Shown here piece after piece: positions 10,371 to 21,671 of a DNA stretch of 64,000 bases (positions are counted from its first letter, which is position 1; every line of letters starts with the position of its first letter). The stretch is from an uncultured Gammaproteobacteria bacterium. Its GTDB lineage: Bacteria > Pseudomonadota > Gammaproteobacteria > HK1. The notes under the pieces were generated by a model, which was given only the letters and a program-made list of their open reading frames with translations, ran no database searches and was not told the DNA's origin. The DNA is taken from positions 3,559,694-3,623,693 of the forward strand of contig OY282378.1 in assembly GCA_958295835.1 (NCBI GenBank), written 5' to 3'. The position numbers and the translations under genes are program-made.

Positions 10371-13300
10371 GCTCCCGCTTCGTGCATCTGAATCTGCATT
10401 CCGAGTTTTCACTCGCCGACGGCATCTTGCGGATCGGTCCGCTCATCGAACGGACGAAGGCGCTGGGCATGCCCGCGGTGGCCATCACCGATCGCGCGAA
10501 CCTGTTCTGCATGGTGCGCTTTTATCGCGCGGCGGTCGCTGGGGGAATCAAGCCGATCATCGGTGTCGATCTGCCGCTCGAAAGAGAATCGCCCGAGATT
10601 CCGGCCGGTATGTTGACACTGCTCGCGATGGACGACTCGGGCTATCGGCAGCTAGCCCGGCTGCTGACCCGTTGTTACATGGCCGAACGCAGCGCTGTCG
10701 TTCCTGCCGCCGCCCGCACTTGGGTAAGCGAGTGCGCGGATGGAATCATCGCCATCTCGCCCGGCCCCGCGGGCGACGTCGGGCAGGCGTTGCTGCATGG
10801 GCGGGCCGGGGAGGCGGAGCGTCGTGCCGAGGTCTGGGCGTCCGTCTTCGCGGAACGGTTCTACCTCGGCGTCCAACGAACCGGACGCGCCGACGATGCG
10901 CCGTGCCTCGAGTCGACCGTCGATCTGGCGCTCGCGATGGGGCTTCCGGTCGTCGCGGGCAACGACGTGAGGTTTCTGGAGCGTGGCGATTTCGAGGCTC
11001 ACGAAGCGCGGGTTTGCATCCACGAGAGCCGGATCCTCGCCGATCCACGGCGCCCGAAGATCTATGGCGAAGAGCAGTACCTGAAGTCGCCCGAGGAGAT
11101 GGCGGCGTTGTTCGAGGATCTTCCGGAGGCCCTCGAGAACACGGTGGAGATCGCACGCCGATGCAGCCTGGTGGTCGCGCTCGGCGGCAGCCACCTTCCC
11201 GAGTTTCCAATCCCGGAGGGCCACGATCTCGATGCGTGGTTCACCGAGCGCACGCGGGCGGGGCTGCGCCGGCGGCTCAGCGGGCCTCGAAATGGCCCAC
11301 GGCCGCCCGGCGGCGAGGAGACGGAGTACTGGCAGCGGCTGGCCAGTGAGCTCGAAACCATCTGCCGCATGGGGTATCCGGGATACTTCCTCATCGTGGC
11401 CGATTTCATTCGCTGGGCGAGGGAGCATCGTATTCCGGTCGGACCGGGACGCGGCTCCGGAGCCGGGTCGCTCGTCGCCTATGCGCTGGGGATCACCGAT
11501 CTCGATCCGCTTCAGTACGACCTGCTGTTCGAACGTTTCCTGAATCCCGATCGGGTGTCGTTGCCGGACTTCGACATCGACTTCTGCATGGAGGGCCGGG
11601 ATCGGGTCATCGACTACGTCGCGGCCCGGTATTCCGCCGACCACGTCGCTCAGATCATCACCTTCGGGACCATGGCCGCCAAGGCGGTGGTCCGTGACGT
11701 CGGCCGGGTACTCGGCTACCCGTACGGATTCGTGGACCAGATCGCGAAGCTCATCCCGTTCGAGCTCGGCATGACCCTCGAACGTGCGCTCGCCGACGAT
11801 GGGCTGAAGGAACGCTACGAAGCAGATGACGACGTCAGGTCCATCATCGATCTGGCGCGCAAGCTCGAAGGACTGGCCCGCAACGCCGGACGGCACGCCG
11901 GGGGCGTGGTGATCTCCCCGAGGCGCCTGACCGAATTCACCGCGCTCTACCGTGAGCCCGGCGCGGCCGGCGCGGTCACCCAGTTCGACAAGGACGACAT
12001 CGAAGCGATCGGCTTGGTGAAATTCGACTTTCTTGGCCTGCGGACGCTCACCATCATCGATTGGACGCTGTCCACGATCAACGAGCAGCGCCGCGCCACC
12101 GGACAGGCCACGCTCGATCTCGGAGCCCTGCCCACCGACGATCCGGCGACGTACGAGCTCATCCGGAGCGGCGCGACGACTGCCGTGTTCCAGCTCGAAT
12201 CCCGCGGGATGAAGGATCTCATCCGACGCCTGCAGCCGGACTGCTTCGACGACGTCATCGCACTCGTTGCCCTGTTCAGGCCCGGTCCGCTCCAGTCCGG
12301 AATGGTCGATGATTTCATCGCCCGCAAGCATGGGCAGGCGGACGTCGAGTACTTGCATCCGGCACTCGAGTCCATCCTCAAGCCGACGTACGGGGTCATC
12401 CTGTATCAGGAGCAGGTGATGCAGATTGCCCGGGTGCTTGCCGGATACACCCTGGGTGGGGCCGACCTCTTGCGCAGCGCGATGGGCAAGAAGAAACCCG
12501 AAGAGATGGCGAAACACCGCGACGTGTTCGTGGAAGGCGCGACGAGCCGTGGAGTGGACAAGCGTCAGGCCACTTACATCTTCGATCTGATGGAGAAGTT
12601 CGCGGGGTACGGTTTCAACAAGTCGCACTCTGCCGCCTACGCGCTGCTGTCGTATCAGACCGCGTGGCTCAAAGCCCATCATCCTGCCGCGTTCATGGCG
12701 GCGGTGTTGTCGGCCGACATGGACAGCACCGACAAGGTGGTCAACCTGGTGGAGGAATGCCGCGCGCTGGGTCTGACCGTGACGCCGCCGCACGTCAACG
12801 AATGCGTCTACCGGTTCAGCGTGGCCGACGAGGGGAGCGTCCGGTACGGGCTCGGCGCGATCAAGGGGGCGGGCGAAGCGGCGCTCGAGAGCATCATCCA
12901 CGAACGCACGCAGAACGGGTCCTATGCCGATCTGTTCGACTTCGCCCGTCGCTCCGATCAGAAGCGGGTCAATCGACGCGTCGTCGATGCCCTCATACGA
13001 GCCGGTGCGCTCGACGGACTGGGTCCCTCCCGGGCGTCGATGATGCTGACCCTCACGGATGCCCTGCTCGCGGCCGAGCAGCTCGCTCGCGATACCTCGA
13101 CCGGCCAGGACGACATGTTCGGCAACGCGCTCACCGGCGGGAGCGTCGAGTCCCGGTTCAAGGCAGGGAGCGAGTGGCCGGAGGAAGAGCGGCTCGCGGG
13201 AGAGAAGGATACATTGGGCCTCTACCTGACCGGACACCCGATCACCCGGTTCGAGGCCGAGCTGGAGAAGATCACGAGCGCCAGGCTCTCCGGGCTGCGC

Positions 13301-13816
13301 CCGAGTGCAGGACAGACGCAAATCGTCGCGGGGCTGGTGGCGGGGCTGCGGACGCTCAACACCCGAAGCGGCCGGATGGGAATCGCGACTCTCGACGACC
13401 GGACCGCGCGCATCGAGGTGCGGATCTACTCCGAGCTGTTCTCCGGTTGCCGGGAGAAGCTGGTGAAGGATCGCCTGCTCGTCGTTGAAGGCGAGGTGGA
13501 GAACGATGAGTTCTCGGGGGAGTGCTCGGTGATCGCGAGTGCGATCGACGACCTGGAGGCGGCGCGTGAACGGCGCGCGCGCCGCATCCTGATCGAGCTG
13601 GATTGCGATTCCATGGACGACGGCGTGGCCGATGTCCTGCGCGAGGCAATCGAGTCGTATCGGGCCGGGCGAACTCCGATCTGCATCGACTATCGACGGC
13701 GGGATGCGCAGGCGAGACTGGCGCTCGGCGAGGCATGGGCGGTACGGCCGGCCGACGATCTCATCACCCGGCTCCGCAATGTCGCCGGGACGGAGCGTGT
13801 CCGAATCGAATACTGA
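10367..13816 (+). CDS. dnaE: DNA polymerase III alpha subunit
   Basis: Replicative DNA polymerase of the C family. Of the 1149 residues, the first ~270 form the PHP domain (starting [19 protein letters not shown]). The palm holds the catalytic aspartates in [20 protein letters not shown], preceded by the [18 protein letters not shown] loop. The finger/HhH region includes [20 protein letters not shown], and an OB fold (about residues 985-1070) precedes the C-terminus. The start at 10367 lies in an ATGA overlap with rnhB and gives the canonical DnaE N-terminus. Length is normal for Gammaproteobacteria. Confidence 0.97.
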   Translation: MSSRFVHLNLHSEFSLADGILRIGPLIERTKALGMPAVAITDRANLFCMVRFYRAAVAGGIKPIIGVDLPLERESPEIPAGMLTLLAMDDSGYRQLARLLTRCYMAERSAVVPAAARTWVSECADGIIAISPGPAGDVGQALLHGRAGEAERRAEVWASVFAERFYLGVQRTGRADDAPCLESTVDLALAMGLPVVAGNDVRFLERGDFEAHEARVCIHESRILADPRRPKIYGEEQYLKSPEEMAALFEDLPEALENTVEIARRCSLVVALGGSHLPEFPIPEGHDLDAWFTERTRAGLRRRLSGPRNGPRPPGGEETEYWQRLASELETICRMGYPGYFLIVADFIRWAREHRIPVGPGRGSGAGSLVAYALGITDLDPLQYDLLFERFLNPDRVSLPDFDIDFCMEGRDRVIDYVAARYSADHVAQIITFGTMAAKAVVRDVGRVLGYPYGFVDQIAKLIPFELGMTLERALADDGLKERYEADDDVRSIIDLARKLEGLARNAGRHAGGVVISPRRLTEFTALYREPGAAGAVTQFDKDDIEAIGLVKFDFLGLRTLTIIDWTLSTINEQRRATGQATLDLGALPTDDPATYELIRSGATTAVFQLESRGMKDLIRRLQPDCFDDVIALVALFRPGPLQSGMVDDFIARKHGQADVEYLHPALESILKPTYGVILYQEQVMQIARVLAGYTLGGADLLRSAMGKKKPEEMAKHRDVFVEGATSRGVDKRQATYIFDLMEKFAGYGFNKSHSAAYALLSYQTAWLKAHHPAAFMAAVLSADMDSTDKVVNLVEECRALGLTVTPPHVNECVYRFSVADEGSVRYGLGAIKGAGEAALESIIHERTQNGSYADLFDFARRSDQKRVNRRVVDALIRAGALDGLGPSRASMMLTLTDALLAAEQLARDTSTGQDDMFGNALTGGSVESRFKAGSEWPEEERLAGEKDTLGLYLTGHPITRFEAELEKITSARLSGLRPSAGQTQIVAGLVAGLRTLNTRSGRMGIATLDDRTARIEVRIYSELFSGCREKLVKDRLLVVEGEVENDEFSGECSVIASAIDDLEAARERRARRILIELDCDSMDDGVADVLREAIESYRAGRTPICIDYRRRDAQARLALGEAWAVRPADDLITRLRNVAGTERVRIEY

Positions 13817-13962
13817 CGAAGCGTCTTCGTGCCGTCGTTGCTCCGGGGATGGATTCGGGTACACGTGGTTCGGGTGCACGTTGTCACCGGCTGCCTGCGC
13901 GGGTATCGTTCGAGGCCGTGAGCATTCCTGCGGGGAGCTTCAAGTCGCCCACGCCTCCGGAG

Positions 13963-14937
13963 ATGAGCGTGAATTTCCTCGACTTCGAACGACCGATCGC
14001 CGATCTCGAAGCGAAGATCGAGGAGCTGCGCCATGTCGACAGCGATCCCGGCGTCAACATCGGCGAGGAGATCGACCGCCTCCGCACGAAGAGCGAAGCG
14101 CTGACGCGCTCGATCTTCGGCAAGCTGACCCCCTGGCAGATCGCGCGGCTCGCACGGCATCCGAAGCGGCCGTACACCCTCGATTACCTGAGCCGCGCGT
14201 TCACCGAGTTCACCGAGCTGCACGGCGATCGACACTTCGCCGAAGACGGGGCCATCGTCGGCGGGGTGGCGCGCCTCGATGGACATCCGGTTGTCGTCAT
14301 CGGACACCAGAAGGGACGGACGACCAAGGAGAACATCGACCGGAGCTTCGGCATGCCGCGTCCCGAGGGTTACCGCAAGGCTCTGCGGCTGTTCGAGATG
14401 GCCGAGCGTTTCCACATGCCGGTCATCAGCTTCATCGACACCCCTGGCGCCTATCCGGGCATCGGCGCCGAGGAACGGGGACAGTCGGAAGCGATCGCAC
14501 GCAATCTGCACGTCCTGTCGACGCTCGACGTCCCCATCCTGTGTACCGTCATCGGAGAGGGAGGCTCGGGCGGCGCACTGGCGATCGGCGTCGCCGATTG
14601 CGTGGTGATGCTGCAGTACAGCACCTACTCCGTGATCTCTCCCGAGGGCTGCGCCTCCATCCTGTGGAAGAGCGCGGACCGGGCGGCGGACGCCGCGCAG
14701 GCGATGGGCATCACGTCCGACCGGCTCCGGGAGCTCGGACTGATCGATCGAATCGTGAATGAGCCGCTCGGAGGCGCCCATCGCGACCCCGACACGATGG
14801 CCGAATCGCTCAGGACCGTGCTCGTCGAGGAGCTGGAGAAGCTCGTCACGATGGATGTCGAGCCTCTCAAACGTCGGCGCTATCAGCGGCTCATGGGTTA
14901 CGGGCGGTTCAAGGAACAGGGGACGCGGCCGCGTTGA
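13963..14937 (+). CDS. accA: Acetyl-CoA carboxylase carboxyltransferase subunit alpha
   Basis: Alpha half of the carboxyltransferase that makes malonyl-CoA, acting with AccD. From ATG 13963 the protein opens [20 protein letters not shown], the family's normal start. It continues with [50 protein letters not shown] and [19 protein letters not shown], the crotonase-fold oxyanion and CoA-binding segments. 324 residues against about 319 in E. coli. A GTG 45 bases upstream (13918) is in frame and cannot be excluded. Follows dnaE by 146 bases. Confidence 0.96.
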   Translation: MSVNFLDFERPIADLEAKIEELRHVDSDPGVNIGEEIDRLRTKSEALTRSIFGKLTPWQIARLARHPKRPYTLDYLSRAFTEFTELHGDRHFAEDGAIVGGVARLDGHPVVVIGHQKGRTTKENIDRSFGMPRPEGYRKALRLFEMAERFHMPVISFIDTPGAYPGIGAEERGQSEAIARNLHVLSTLDVPILCTVIGEGGSGGALAIGVADCVVMLQYSTYSVISPEGCASILWKSADRAADAAQAMGITSDRLRELGLIDRIVNEPLGGAHRDPDTMAESLRTVLVEELEKLVTMDVEPLKRRRYQRLMGYGRFKEQGTRPR

Positions 14938-15016
14938 TCCGGCAGTTGCTCCCCGGTAATCTTCCACACCTTTTTTTCGTGATTCGGCCCAGCGTCGGAT
15001 CTGTATTGGCAGGGGC

Positions 15017-15769
15017 ATGCGTCGTCCGTTCGTTGCCGGCAACTGGAAGATGAACGGTTCCCGAGCGCGCGCGCGGGTGCTCGTTGCCGGCGTGTGCGAG
15101 GGCGCGCGCGAGCTACCGGAAGTCGACGTCGGCCTGTGTCCCCCGTTCGTCTACGTCACGGACGCGGGTGAGGTGATCGGGGACGCGCCGGTTCGTCTCG
15201 GCGGCCAGACTTGCGCCGGGGTCGAGTACGGGGCATTCACCGGCGAGGTGTCGGCATACATGCTCGCCGACGTTGGATGCAGCTTCGTATTGGTCGGCCA
15301 CTCCGAACGCCGCATGCTGTATGGCGAGGATGACGCCGAGGTCGCCGAGAAGGCGGGATTCGCGCTCGCGGCGGGATTGTCGCCGGTGGTCTGTGTCGGC
15401 GAGACTCTTGCGGAGCGCGAAGCGGAGCAGACCGAGGCCACGGTGGAACGTCAGCTTGATGCGGTGATGGACCGTCTCGATCGCGATGCGCTCGCCCGTA
15501 TCGTCATCGCCTACGAGCCGGTCTGGGCGATCGGGACCGGCCGGACCGCGACACCGGCGCAGGCGAACGCGGTGCATGCATTCCTGCGAGAGCGGGTAGC
15601 GGCGCGTGAGCCGGAGGTGGCGGCCGGGGTCCGGATCCTTTACGGCGGCAGCGTCAAGCCGGACAATGCGGCGGCGCTGTTCGCCGAGCCCGAGGTCGAC
15701 GGCGGGCTCATCGGCGGCGCGTCACTCGATGTGGGACAATTCCTCGACATCTGTCGAGCGGCGGTATGA
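15017..15769 (+). CDS. tpiA: Triose-phosphate isomerase
   Basis: Interconverts dihydroxyacetone phosphate and glyceraldehyde 3-phosphate. The 250-residue TIM barrel has all catalytic parts: GNWKMNGS with the active-site Lys, VLVGHSERR with the His, and [11 protein letters not shown] with the Glu and flexible loop 6. The phosphate-binding GGSVKPDN and IGGASL segments follow near the end. secG starts one base after its stop, the usual gammaproteobacterial arrangement. Confidence 0.97.
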   Translation: MRRPFVAGNWKMNGSRARARVLVAGVCEGARELPEVDVGLCPPFVYVTDAGEVIGDAPVRLGGQTCAGVEYGAFTGEVSAYMLADVGCSFVLVGHSERRMLYGEDDAEVAEKAGFALAAGLSPVVCVGETLAEREAEQTEATVERQLDAVMDRLDRDALARIVIAYEPVWAIGTGRTATPAQANAVHAFLRERVAAREPEVAAGVRILYGGSVKPDNAAALFAEPEVDGGLIGGASLDVGQFLDICRAAV

Positions 15770-15770
15770 G

Positions 15771-16148
15771 ATGCAACAGATTCTGCTCATCGTCCAGATC
15801 CTGATCGCCGTCGGATTGGTGGCGATGGTGCTGCTGCAGCAGGGGCGCGGCGCGGACGCCGGGGCGTCGTTCGGCGGCGGCTCGTCGGGCTCGTTGTTCG
15901 GCTCGCGGGGGCCCGCGTCCTTTCTGTCCAAGCTGACCGCGGGTCTGGCCGCCCTGTTCTTCGCGAACAGTCTGGCATTGGCGTATATTTCCAGCCACTC
16001 GGTCGAGCGCCGCAGCGTGGTCGAGCGTGTGCAGTCGATGTCGGAGGATTCCGGGCTGCGGAGCGGGGATGGCGACGTGCCGGCCCTGCCGGGCGGTAGC
16101 GGGGATTCCGCTGTGCAGGACGTACCGCAGGCCCCGGTCCCGGAGTGA
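15771..16148 (+). CDS. secG: Preprotein translocase subunit SecG
   Basis: Small accessory subunit of the SecYEG channel. The 125 residues show two hydrophobic helices (residues ~3-20 and ~52-72) separated by the Gly/Ser-rich conserved cytoplasmic loop with [17 protein letters not shown]. The last ~50 residues are a polar tail ending in an acidic, Pro/Gly-rich stretch, longer than the E. coli tail. The start ATG lies immediately after the tpiA stop. Confidence 0.94.
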   Translation: MQQILLIVQILIAVGLVAMVLLQQGRGADAGASFGGGSSGSLFGSRGPASFLSKLTAGLAALFFANSLALAYISSHSVERRSVVERVQSMSEDSGLRSGDGDVPALPGGSGDSAVQDVPQAPVPE

Positions 16149-16169
16149 AAGCCCCGGTGTGAAGTCATT

Positions 16170-16254
16170 GCCGAAGTGGTGGAATTGGTAGACACGCTAT
16201 CTTGAGGGGGTAGTGCCCCAGGGCGTGCCGGTTCGAGTCCGGCCTTCGGCACCA
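16170..16254 (+). tRNA. tRNA-Leu (anticodon GAG), CCA encoded
   Basis: The acceptor arm GCCGAAG pairs with CTTCGGC at the 3' end, followed by A and an encoded CCA. The anticodon stem CTATC pairs with GGTAG around a seven-base loop TTGAGGG, reading GAG. A long variable arm (TGCCCCAGGGCGT) marks it as a class II (Leu) tRNA, and the T arm GCCGG-TTCGAGT-CCGGC is intact. It lies between secG and nuoA, a frequent position for a leucine tRNA in Gammaproteobacteria. Confidence 0.95.
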
Positions 16255-16269
16255 ATCGATTCGAGGGAC

Positions 16270-16291
16270 CCCGACCGCAACGACGGTCGGG
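16270..16291. terminator. Possible stem-loop after tRNA-Leu
   Basis: CCCGACCG and CGGTCGGG form a perfect 8-bp stem with a six-base loop, 16 bases after the tRNA. There is no T run behind it, so it may be an RNA-processing or attenuating hairpin rather than a true intrinsic terminator before nuoA. Confidence 0.4.
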
Positions 16292-16332
16292 CATATCCGG
16301 TCGCGGCACCCTGGCAATGATCGAGAGCTCCC

Positions 16333-16689
16333 TTGCTTGAGAATTACTTTCCGATCCTCGTCTTCCTCGTCGTCGCCGCGGGGCTGGGTTGCGTGATGCT
16401 CGCGGCCGGAGCGGTGCTCGGCCCGCACCGGCCGGACAGCGACAAGCTCTCCCCCTACGAATGCGGGTTCGAGGCGTTCGAGGACTCGCGGATGAAGTTC
16501 GACGTCCGCTACTACCTCGTCGCCATCCTCTTCATCATCTTCGATCTGGAGATCGCATTCCTCTTTCCGTGGGCGATCGTGCTCGATCGGATCGGCATGT
16601 TCGGCTTCTCCGCGATGATGGTGTTTCTCGCGATACTCGTCGTCGGTTTCATCTACGAGTGGAGAAAGGGGGCGCTCGAATGGGAATAG
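16333..16689 (+). CDS. nuoA: NADH-quinone oxidoreductase subunit A (TTG start)
   Basis: Small membrane subunit of respiratory complex I. The 118 residues have three hydrophobic segments and the conserved loop [20 protein letters not shown] before helix 2. The carboxylates of the second helix ([15 protein letters not shown]) are present. The only suitable start codon is TTG at 16333, giving [12 protein letters not shown]. Ends with a 10-base overlap with nuoB. Confidence 0.95.
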   Translation: MLENYFPILVFLVVAAGLGCVMLAAGAVLGPHRPDSDKLSPYECGFEAFEDSRMKFDVRYYLVAILFIIFDLEIAFLFPWAIVLDRIGMFGFSAMMVFLAILVVGFIYEWRKGALEWE

Positions 16690-17156
16690 AGGGCAGGCTC
16701 GAAGAAGGATTCGTCACCACCACCGCGGACAAGCTGATCAACTGGGCCCGCACTGGTTCGCTGTGGCCCATGACCTTCGGGCTCGCGTGCTGCGCGGTGG
16801 AGATGATGCACGCCGGTGCCGCCCGCTACGACCTGGACCGTTTCGGCATCGTGTTTCGCCCCAGCCCGCGCCAGTCGGACGTCATGATCGTCGCGGGCAC
16901 CCTGGTCAACAAGATGGCGCCGGCGCTGCGCAAGGTCTACGACCAGATGCCCGAGCCCCGCTGGGTGATCTCGATGGGGTCCTGCGCCAACGGCGGCGGG
17001 TACTACCACTACTCCTACTCGGTGGTCCGGGGCTGCGACCGCATCGTGCCGGTGGACATCTACGTGCCGGGCTGCCCACCGACGGCGGAAGCATTGCTCT
17101 ACGGGATCATCCGCCTGCACGACAAGATCCGGCGAGAGCACACCATCGCTCGGTAG
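16680..17156 (+). CDS. nuoB: NADH-quinone oxidoreductase subunit B
   Basis: Peripheral-arm subunit carrying the terminal iron-sulphur cluster N2 next to the quinone site. The four cluster cysteines are visible: the adjacent pair in [10 protein letters not shown], one in [12 protein letters not shown], and one in [19 protein letters not shown]. 158 residues from ATG 16680, which overlaps the nuoA stop region and gives the expected N-terminus. Confidence 0.96.
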   Translation: MGIEGRLEEGFVTTTADKLINWARTGSLWPMTFGLACCAVEMMHAGAARYDLDRFGIVFRPSPRQSDVMIVAGTLVNKMAPALRKVYDQMPEPRWVISMGSCANGGGYYHYSYSVVRGCDRIVPVDIYVPGCPPTAEALLYGIIRLHDKIRREHTIAR

Positions 17157-17241
17157 CCTCTTGCCCGGGAAAAGTCCGGACCCTTCATGTCCATCACCCG
17201 CCCCCGTGGTTCCCGCTCCGCCGGATCAGGAATCGGCAAAC

Positions 17242-17967
17242 ATGTCCGAAGCATCTGAGCACTTGGCGGGGCTCGTTCGGGACCGGCTGGGGAGCGGTGT
17301 GCGCGTGGCGCCGCCGCGGCTCGGGGAGATCACCGTCGAGGTCGCGCCGGCGGCGTTGCGCGAGACCTGCATGACGCTGCGCGATGCGGAGGGCTTGCGC
17401 TTCGGGCAGCTCGTGGACCTGTGCGGGGTGGACTATCTCGACTACGGCCGCGCGGACTGGCAGACGAGCGAGACGGCGACCGGGGACGGATTCTCGCGCG
17501 GGGTGCGGAGCCGCGCGCCCGCCGGGGCGGCGGCCGGGGCGGCGCACGGGGGTCCGCGCTTCGCCGTCGTCTACCACCTGCTCTCGCACGAGCACAACCA
17601 GCGCCTCCGGCTCCGGTGCCCGGCGCCGGGGGATCCGCCGATCGTCGAATCCGTGCTCGACGTCTGGAACGCCGCCGACTGGTACGAACGCGAGGCATTC
17701 GACCTCTTCGGCATCCTCTTCGACGGGCATCCCGATCTGCGTCGGATCCTTACCGACTACGGCTTCGTCGGGCATCCCTTCCGCAAGGACTTCCCGCTCT
17801 CGGGGGAGGTCGAGATGCGCTACGACCCGGCCCGGCGCCGGGTCGTGTACGAACCCGTGTCCATCGAGCCGAGGACGCTGGTGCCGAAGGTGATCCGGCA
17901 AGACGAGGACCACCGCGGCGACCGGGACCACGGCGGCTCGGAGCCAGCGGCAGCGGCCGATGCCTGA
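17242..17967 (+). CDS. nuoC: NADH-quinone oxidoreductase subunit C
   Basis: Peripheral-arm subunit of complex I (30-kDa subunit family). The signature [20 protein letters not shown] followed by [20 protein letters not shown] is complete. Start placed at ATG 17242; the frame is open back to 17161 but those residues are Pro-rich and atypical. An Ala/Gly/Arg-rich insertion of about 30 residues (around residues 80-110) splits the N-terminal domain and is not usual for the family. The end overlaps nuoD by eight bases. About 241 residues. Confidence 0.94.
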   Translation: MSEASEHLAGLVRDRLGSGVRVAPPRLGEITVEVAPAALRETCMTLRDAEGLRFGQLVDLCGVDYLDYGRADWQTSETATGDGFSRGVRSRAPAGAAAGAAHGGPRFAVVYHLLSHEHNQRLRLRCPAPGDPPIVESVLDVWNAADWYEREAFDLFGILFDGHPDLRRILTDYGFVGHPFRKDFPLSGEVEMRYDPARRRVVYEPVSIEPRTLVPKVIRQDEDHRGDRDHGGSEPAAAADA

Positions 17968-19213
17968 GATTCAGAACTTCACCCTGAACTTCGGCCCCCA
18001 GCATCCCGCGGCGCACGGCGTGCTGCGGCTGGTGCTGGAGATGGACGGCGAGATCATCGAGCGCGCCGACCCGCACATCGGGCTGCTGCACCGGGCGACG
18101 GAGAAGCTGGCCGAGAGCAAGCCCTACAACCAGAGCATCGGCTACATGGACCGCCTCGACTACGTGTCCATGATGTGCAACGAACACGGCTACGTTCTCG
18201 CCATCGAGAAGCTTCTCGGCATCGAGCCTCCGTTGCGGGCGCAGTACGTCCGGGTGATGTTCGACGAGATCACCCGCATCCTGAACCACCTGATGTGGCT
18301 GGGCGCGCACGGCCTCGACATCGGCGCGATGACCGTGTTCCTGTACTGCTTCCGCGAGCGCGAGGATCTGATGGACTGCTACGAGGCGGTGTCCGGGACT
18401 CGGATGCACGCCACCTACTACCGCCCCGGCGGCGTCTACCGGGACCTGCCCGAACGGATGCCGCAACATCTCGCGGCCCAGGGGCGCAACCACCGGGACC
18501 TCGAACGGCTCAACACGGATCGGCAGGGCTCGCTGCTCGACTTCATCGATGCGTTCACCGAGCGCTTCCCCGCCCGCATCGACGAGTACGAGACCCTGCT
18601 CACCGAGAACCGCATCTGGAAGCAGCGCACGGTGGGGATCGGGGTGGTGACCCCGGAGCGCGCGGTGGAGCTGGGGTTCTCCGGCCCGATGCTGCGCGGC
18701 TCCGGGGTCGAATGGGATCTGCGCAAGAAGCAGCCCTACGAGATCTACGACCGGGTCGACTTCGACGTCCCGGTGGGGGTGAACGGCGACTGCTACGACC
18801 GCTACCTGGTCCGGATCGAGGAGATGCGCCAGTCCAACCGCATCGTCCGCCAGTGCGTGGACTGGCTGCGCGCGAACCCGGGGCCGGTGATGCTGGATGA
18901 CCACAAGCTCACCGCGCCCGCCCGCGAAGCCATGAAGGAGGACATGGAAGCCCTCATCCACCACTTCAAGCTGTTCACGGAGGGGTACTGCGTGCCGCGG
19001 GGAGAGGCGTACGCGGCGGTCGAGCACCCCAAGGGCGAGTTCGGCGTCTACCTGGTCTCGGACGGCGCGAACAAGCCGTACCGGCTCAAGGTGCGGGCTC
19101 CCGGATTCGCCCACCTTGCCGCGATCAACGAGCTGATCCACGGCCACATGCTCGCGGACGTGGTCGCGATCATCGGGACCATGGACGTCGTGTTCGGGGA
19201 GATCGACCGCTGA
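17960..19213 (+). CDS. nuoD: NADH-quinone oxidoreductase subunit D
   Basis: 49-kDa subunit that forms the quinone-binding cavity with NuoB. The start ...[20 protein letters not shown] contains the conserved His region lining the quinone site, followed by [11 protein letters not shown] and the [12 protein letters not shown] block. It ends with the family signature [19 protein letters not shown]. 417 residues is full length. Overlaps nuoC and nuoE. Confidence 0.97.
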   Translation: MPEIQNFTLNFGPQHPAAHGVLRLVLEMDGEIIERADPHIGLLHRATEKLAESKPYNQSIGYMDRLDYVSMMCNEHGYVLAIEKLLGIEPPLRAQYVRVMFDEITRILNHLMWLGAHGLDIGAMTVFLYCFREREDLMDCYEAVSGTRMHATYYRPGGVYRDLPERMPQHLAAQGRNHRDLERLNTDRQGSLLDFIDAFTERFPARIDEYETLLTENRIWKQRTVGIGVVTPERAVELGFSGPMLRGSGVEWDLRKKQPYEIYDRVDFDVPVGVNGDCYDRYLVRIEEMRQSNRIVRQCVDWLRANPGPVMLDDHKLTAPAREAMKEDMEALIHHFKLFTEGYCVPRGEAYAAVEHPKGEFGVYLVSDGANKPYRLKVRAPGFAHLAAINELIHGHMLADVVAIIGTMDVVFGEIDR

Positions 19214-19758
19214 TGCCGCAGTCGCCCGCCACCGCCGCCCTCTCGATCGCGCAGCCGATGACCCACGGGGAGGCGTGCCGCGTGCTGAGCGATCACGCGC
19301 GGGGCGAGATCGACCGCTGGCTGAAGCGCTACCCGCCGGAGCAGCGGCGCTCGGCGGTCCTCGCGGCCTTGCGCGAGGCCCAGCACCAGAACGACGGCTA
19401 CCTGACCGGAGAGCTGATGAACGCGGTCGCCGCGTACCTCGACCTCCCTCCGATCTGGGTCTACGAGGCGGCGAGCTTCTATTCGATGTTCGAGACCCGC
19501 CCGGTCGGCCGTCACAGCATCTCGGTGTGCACGAACATCTCCTGCATGCTGTGCGGATCCGACGCGATCGTGGCGCACATCGAGGAGAAGCTGGGGATCA
19601 AGGTGGGCGAGAGCACTGCCGACGGCCGCATCTACCTCAAGCCGGAGGAGGAATGCCTGGCCGCCTGCTGCGGGGCGCCGATGATGATGGTGGACCACGT
19701 CTACCACGAGAATCTGACCCCCGAACGAGTCGACGAGATACTCGACGCCCTGGAGTGA
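19213..19758 (+). CDS. nuoE: NADH-quinone oxidoreductase subunit E
   Basis: 24-kDa subunit holding the [2Fe-2S] cluster N1a. Thioredoxin-like fold with the four ligand cysteines in VCTNISCMLCG and EECLAACCGAP. The helical N-terminal region (RYPPEQRRSAVLAALREAQ) is typical. One-base overlap with nuoD. The expected next gene, nuoF, is absent: the following 245 bases carry nothing recognisable, and the next gene is an acyl-CoA synthetase, so the operon is cut here. Confidence 0.95.
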   Translation: MPQSPATAALSIAQPMTHGEACRVLSDHARGEIDRWLKRYPPEQRRSAVLAALREAQHQNDGYLTGELMNAVAAYLDLPPIWVYEAASFYSMFETRPVGRHSISVCTNISCMLCGSDAIVAHIEEKLGIKVGESTADGRIYLKPEEECLAACCGAPMMMVDHVYHENLTPERVDEILDALE

Positions 19759-20018
19759 CGACGGCCGGGCCGAAGACACCCGGGCCGCTCCCGGGGATCC
19801 GGTGGCGCGAAATCAAGAGCCGGTCGGCGAACGATTCTTCGTCACTTTCCGGCCAGCCACCCCCGACCACCCGGTGCGCCGGCGTCCCCTCGTTGACGAC
19901 CCATGTGCGCCACCACGTCTCCGGCAATGTCGGAACGTCATGGATTGGAGATCATTCACCGACGAGGCCGATATGATTCGGGTGAGCGTGTCCGGAGTCG
20001 ACGATGCCCCCCTGTCGT

Positions 20019-21671
20019 ATGCACGACTATGAGCGGACGGTGGCCGGGCACGTGCTCGAAACCCCCGCCACGTTCAACTTCGGCGCCGACGTGGTCGATG
20101 CCTGGGCGCGCGATCCGTCGAAGCTCGCCCTCATCTGGTGCGATGCGGAGGGCAACGAGCGCCGGCTGACGTTCGCCGACGTCGCGCGCGCCAGCAATCG
20201 GCTCGCGAACCGGCTCGCGGCGCGCGGCGTCGTGAAGGGGGACCGGGTCATCGTGATGCTGCCTCGCGTTCCCGAGTGGCAGATCGCGCTCACCGCCTGC
20301 CTGAAGCTCGGCGCCGTCCCGATCCCCTGCATCACCATGCTCACCGAGCGCGACGTCGCTTGGCGTGTCGGGCACTCGGGTGCGTCCGCCGCGATCACCT
20401 CGAGCGCGGAGACTCCGAAGTTCGCGGCTGCCGGGACGCTCACCGCCGCAGGGATACCTGGCGGTACCGCCACGCTCAAGGCGCGGATCGCGCTCGGCCC
20501 GCCATGCCCCGGATGGGAGCCGTGGGAGGGCATCGCGGCCGAGAGCGACACGTTCACCGCGGCGGAGGTCGCGGCCGGGGACCCTGCGATCATGTACTAC
20601 ACGTCGGGCTCGACCGGAGCGCCGAAGGGTGTGCTGCACGCCGCGCGCGGTCTGCACGCCTGGAGGGTGTCGGCCCGGTACTGGCTCACCCTCACCGGCG
20701 GGGACGTCATGTGGTGCACCGCCGACACCGGCTGGTCGAAGGCGGGGACGAGCATCTGCTTCGGCCCGTGGAGTCGGGGCTCGGCGGTACTCTTCCACGA
20801 CGGCCCGTTCGACGCGCGCCGCCGTTTCGAGCTGATCGAGCGCTACGGGGTCACCGTGTTCTGCGCCGCCGCGACGGAGCTGCGCCGGCTCGTGCTCCAG
20901 GACGTGTCGGCGCTGGACCTCTCCACGCTGAGGCTCGCGGTGTCCGCGGGCGAATCCGTCAACCCCGAGATCATCAACGCCTGGAAGCGACTGACCGGTG
21001 TCGATCTGCTCGACGGTTACGGACAGACCGAGACCCTGATGACGGTGCTGAACTACCCCGGGATGCCGGTGAAGCCAGGTTCGATGGGCCGTCCGCTGCC
21101 GGGGGTCGAGGCGGCGGTGATCGACGGGCGCGGGCGCCTGCGCACCCGCAACGCCCGCGGCCGGCTCGTCATCCGCGCGCCGAATCCACAGCTCATGCTC
21201 GGCTACTGGAACGATCCCGAACGTACCGAGGCGCAATACGTCGAGATCGAAGGCGGGCGGTGGTTCGTCACCGGCGACACCGTGGACGCCGACGCGGACG
21301 GCTACCTCTTCTACTTCGGTCGCGACGACGATGTTATCGGCTCGTCCGGCTACCGCATCGGGCCGCAGGAGGTGGAGAACGCACTCATCGAGCACCCCGC
21401 GGTACAGGAGTCGGCCGTGGTCGGGCTGCCGGACCCCGACCGGGGCCAGGTGGTGAGCGCGTTCGTGGTCCTCGCGCCGGGGTTCGAGCCGGACGACGCC
21501 CTCGTGCTCGAGCTCCAGGAGCACGTCAAGCGCATCACCGCCCCGTACAAGTACCCGCGGCGCATCGAGTTCGTCGGGTCATTACCGAAGACGGTGAGCG
21601 GGAAGATCCGGCGGGACGTTCTGCGGGAGGCGCACTCGCAGGCTCGGATTCCGGGCTCAGTATCCCGGTGA
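20019..21671 (+). CDS. Acyl-CoA synthetase, medium-chain (ACSM/benzoate-CoA ligase-like), AMP-forming
   Basis: ANL-superfamily enzyme that activates a carboxylic acid to its CoA thioester through an acyl-adenylate. The P-loop-like core YYTSGSTGAPKGV, the adenine-binding DGYGQTETL, the hinge region YFGRDDDVIGSSGYRIGPQE and the C-terminal catalytic Lys (PKTVSGKIRRDVLR) are all present. The N-terminus (HDYERTV...TFNFGADVVDAWA) resembles medium-chain acyl-CoA synthetases, but the acid substrate cannot be read from sequence. ATG 20019 gives the family-like start; ATG 20004 is five codons upstream. Converges with the next gene, overlapping 15 bases. Confidence 0.88.
   Translation: MHDYERTVAGHVLETPATFNFGADVVDAWARDPSKLALIWCDAEGNERRLTFADVARASNRLANRLAARGVVKGDRVIVMLPRVPEWQIALTACLKLGAVPIPCITMLTERDVAWRVGHSGASAAITSSAETPKFAAAGTLTAAGIPGGTATLKARIALGPPCPGWEPWEGIAAESDTFTAAEVAAGDPAIMYYTSGSTGAPKGVLHAARGLHAWRVSARYWLTLTGGDVMWCTADTGWSKAGTSICFGPWSRGSAVLFHDGPFDARRRFELIERYGVTVFCAAATELRRLVLQDVSALDLSTLRLAVSAGESVNPEIINAWKRLTGVDLLDGYGQTETLMTVLNYPGMPVKPGSMGRPLPGVEAAVIDGRGRLRTRNARGRLVIRAPNPQLMLGYWNDPERTEAQYVEIEGGRWFVTGDTVDADADGYLFYFGRDDDVIGSSGYRIGPQEVENALIEHPAVQESAVVGLPDPDRGQVVSAFVVLAPGFEPDDALVLELQEHVKRITAPYKYPRRIEFVGSLPKTVSGKIRRDVLREAHSQARIPGSVSR

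Noticed and set aside
10652..13879. Minus-strand open frame of about 1075 codons opposite dnaE
   Set aside because: Shadow of dnaE; composition is not protein-like and no domain is visible.
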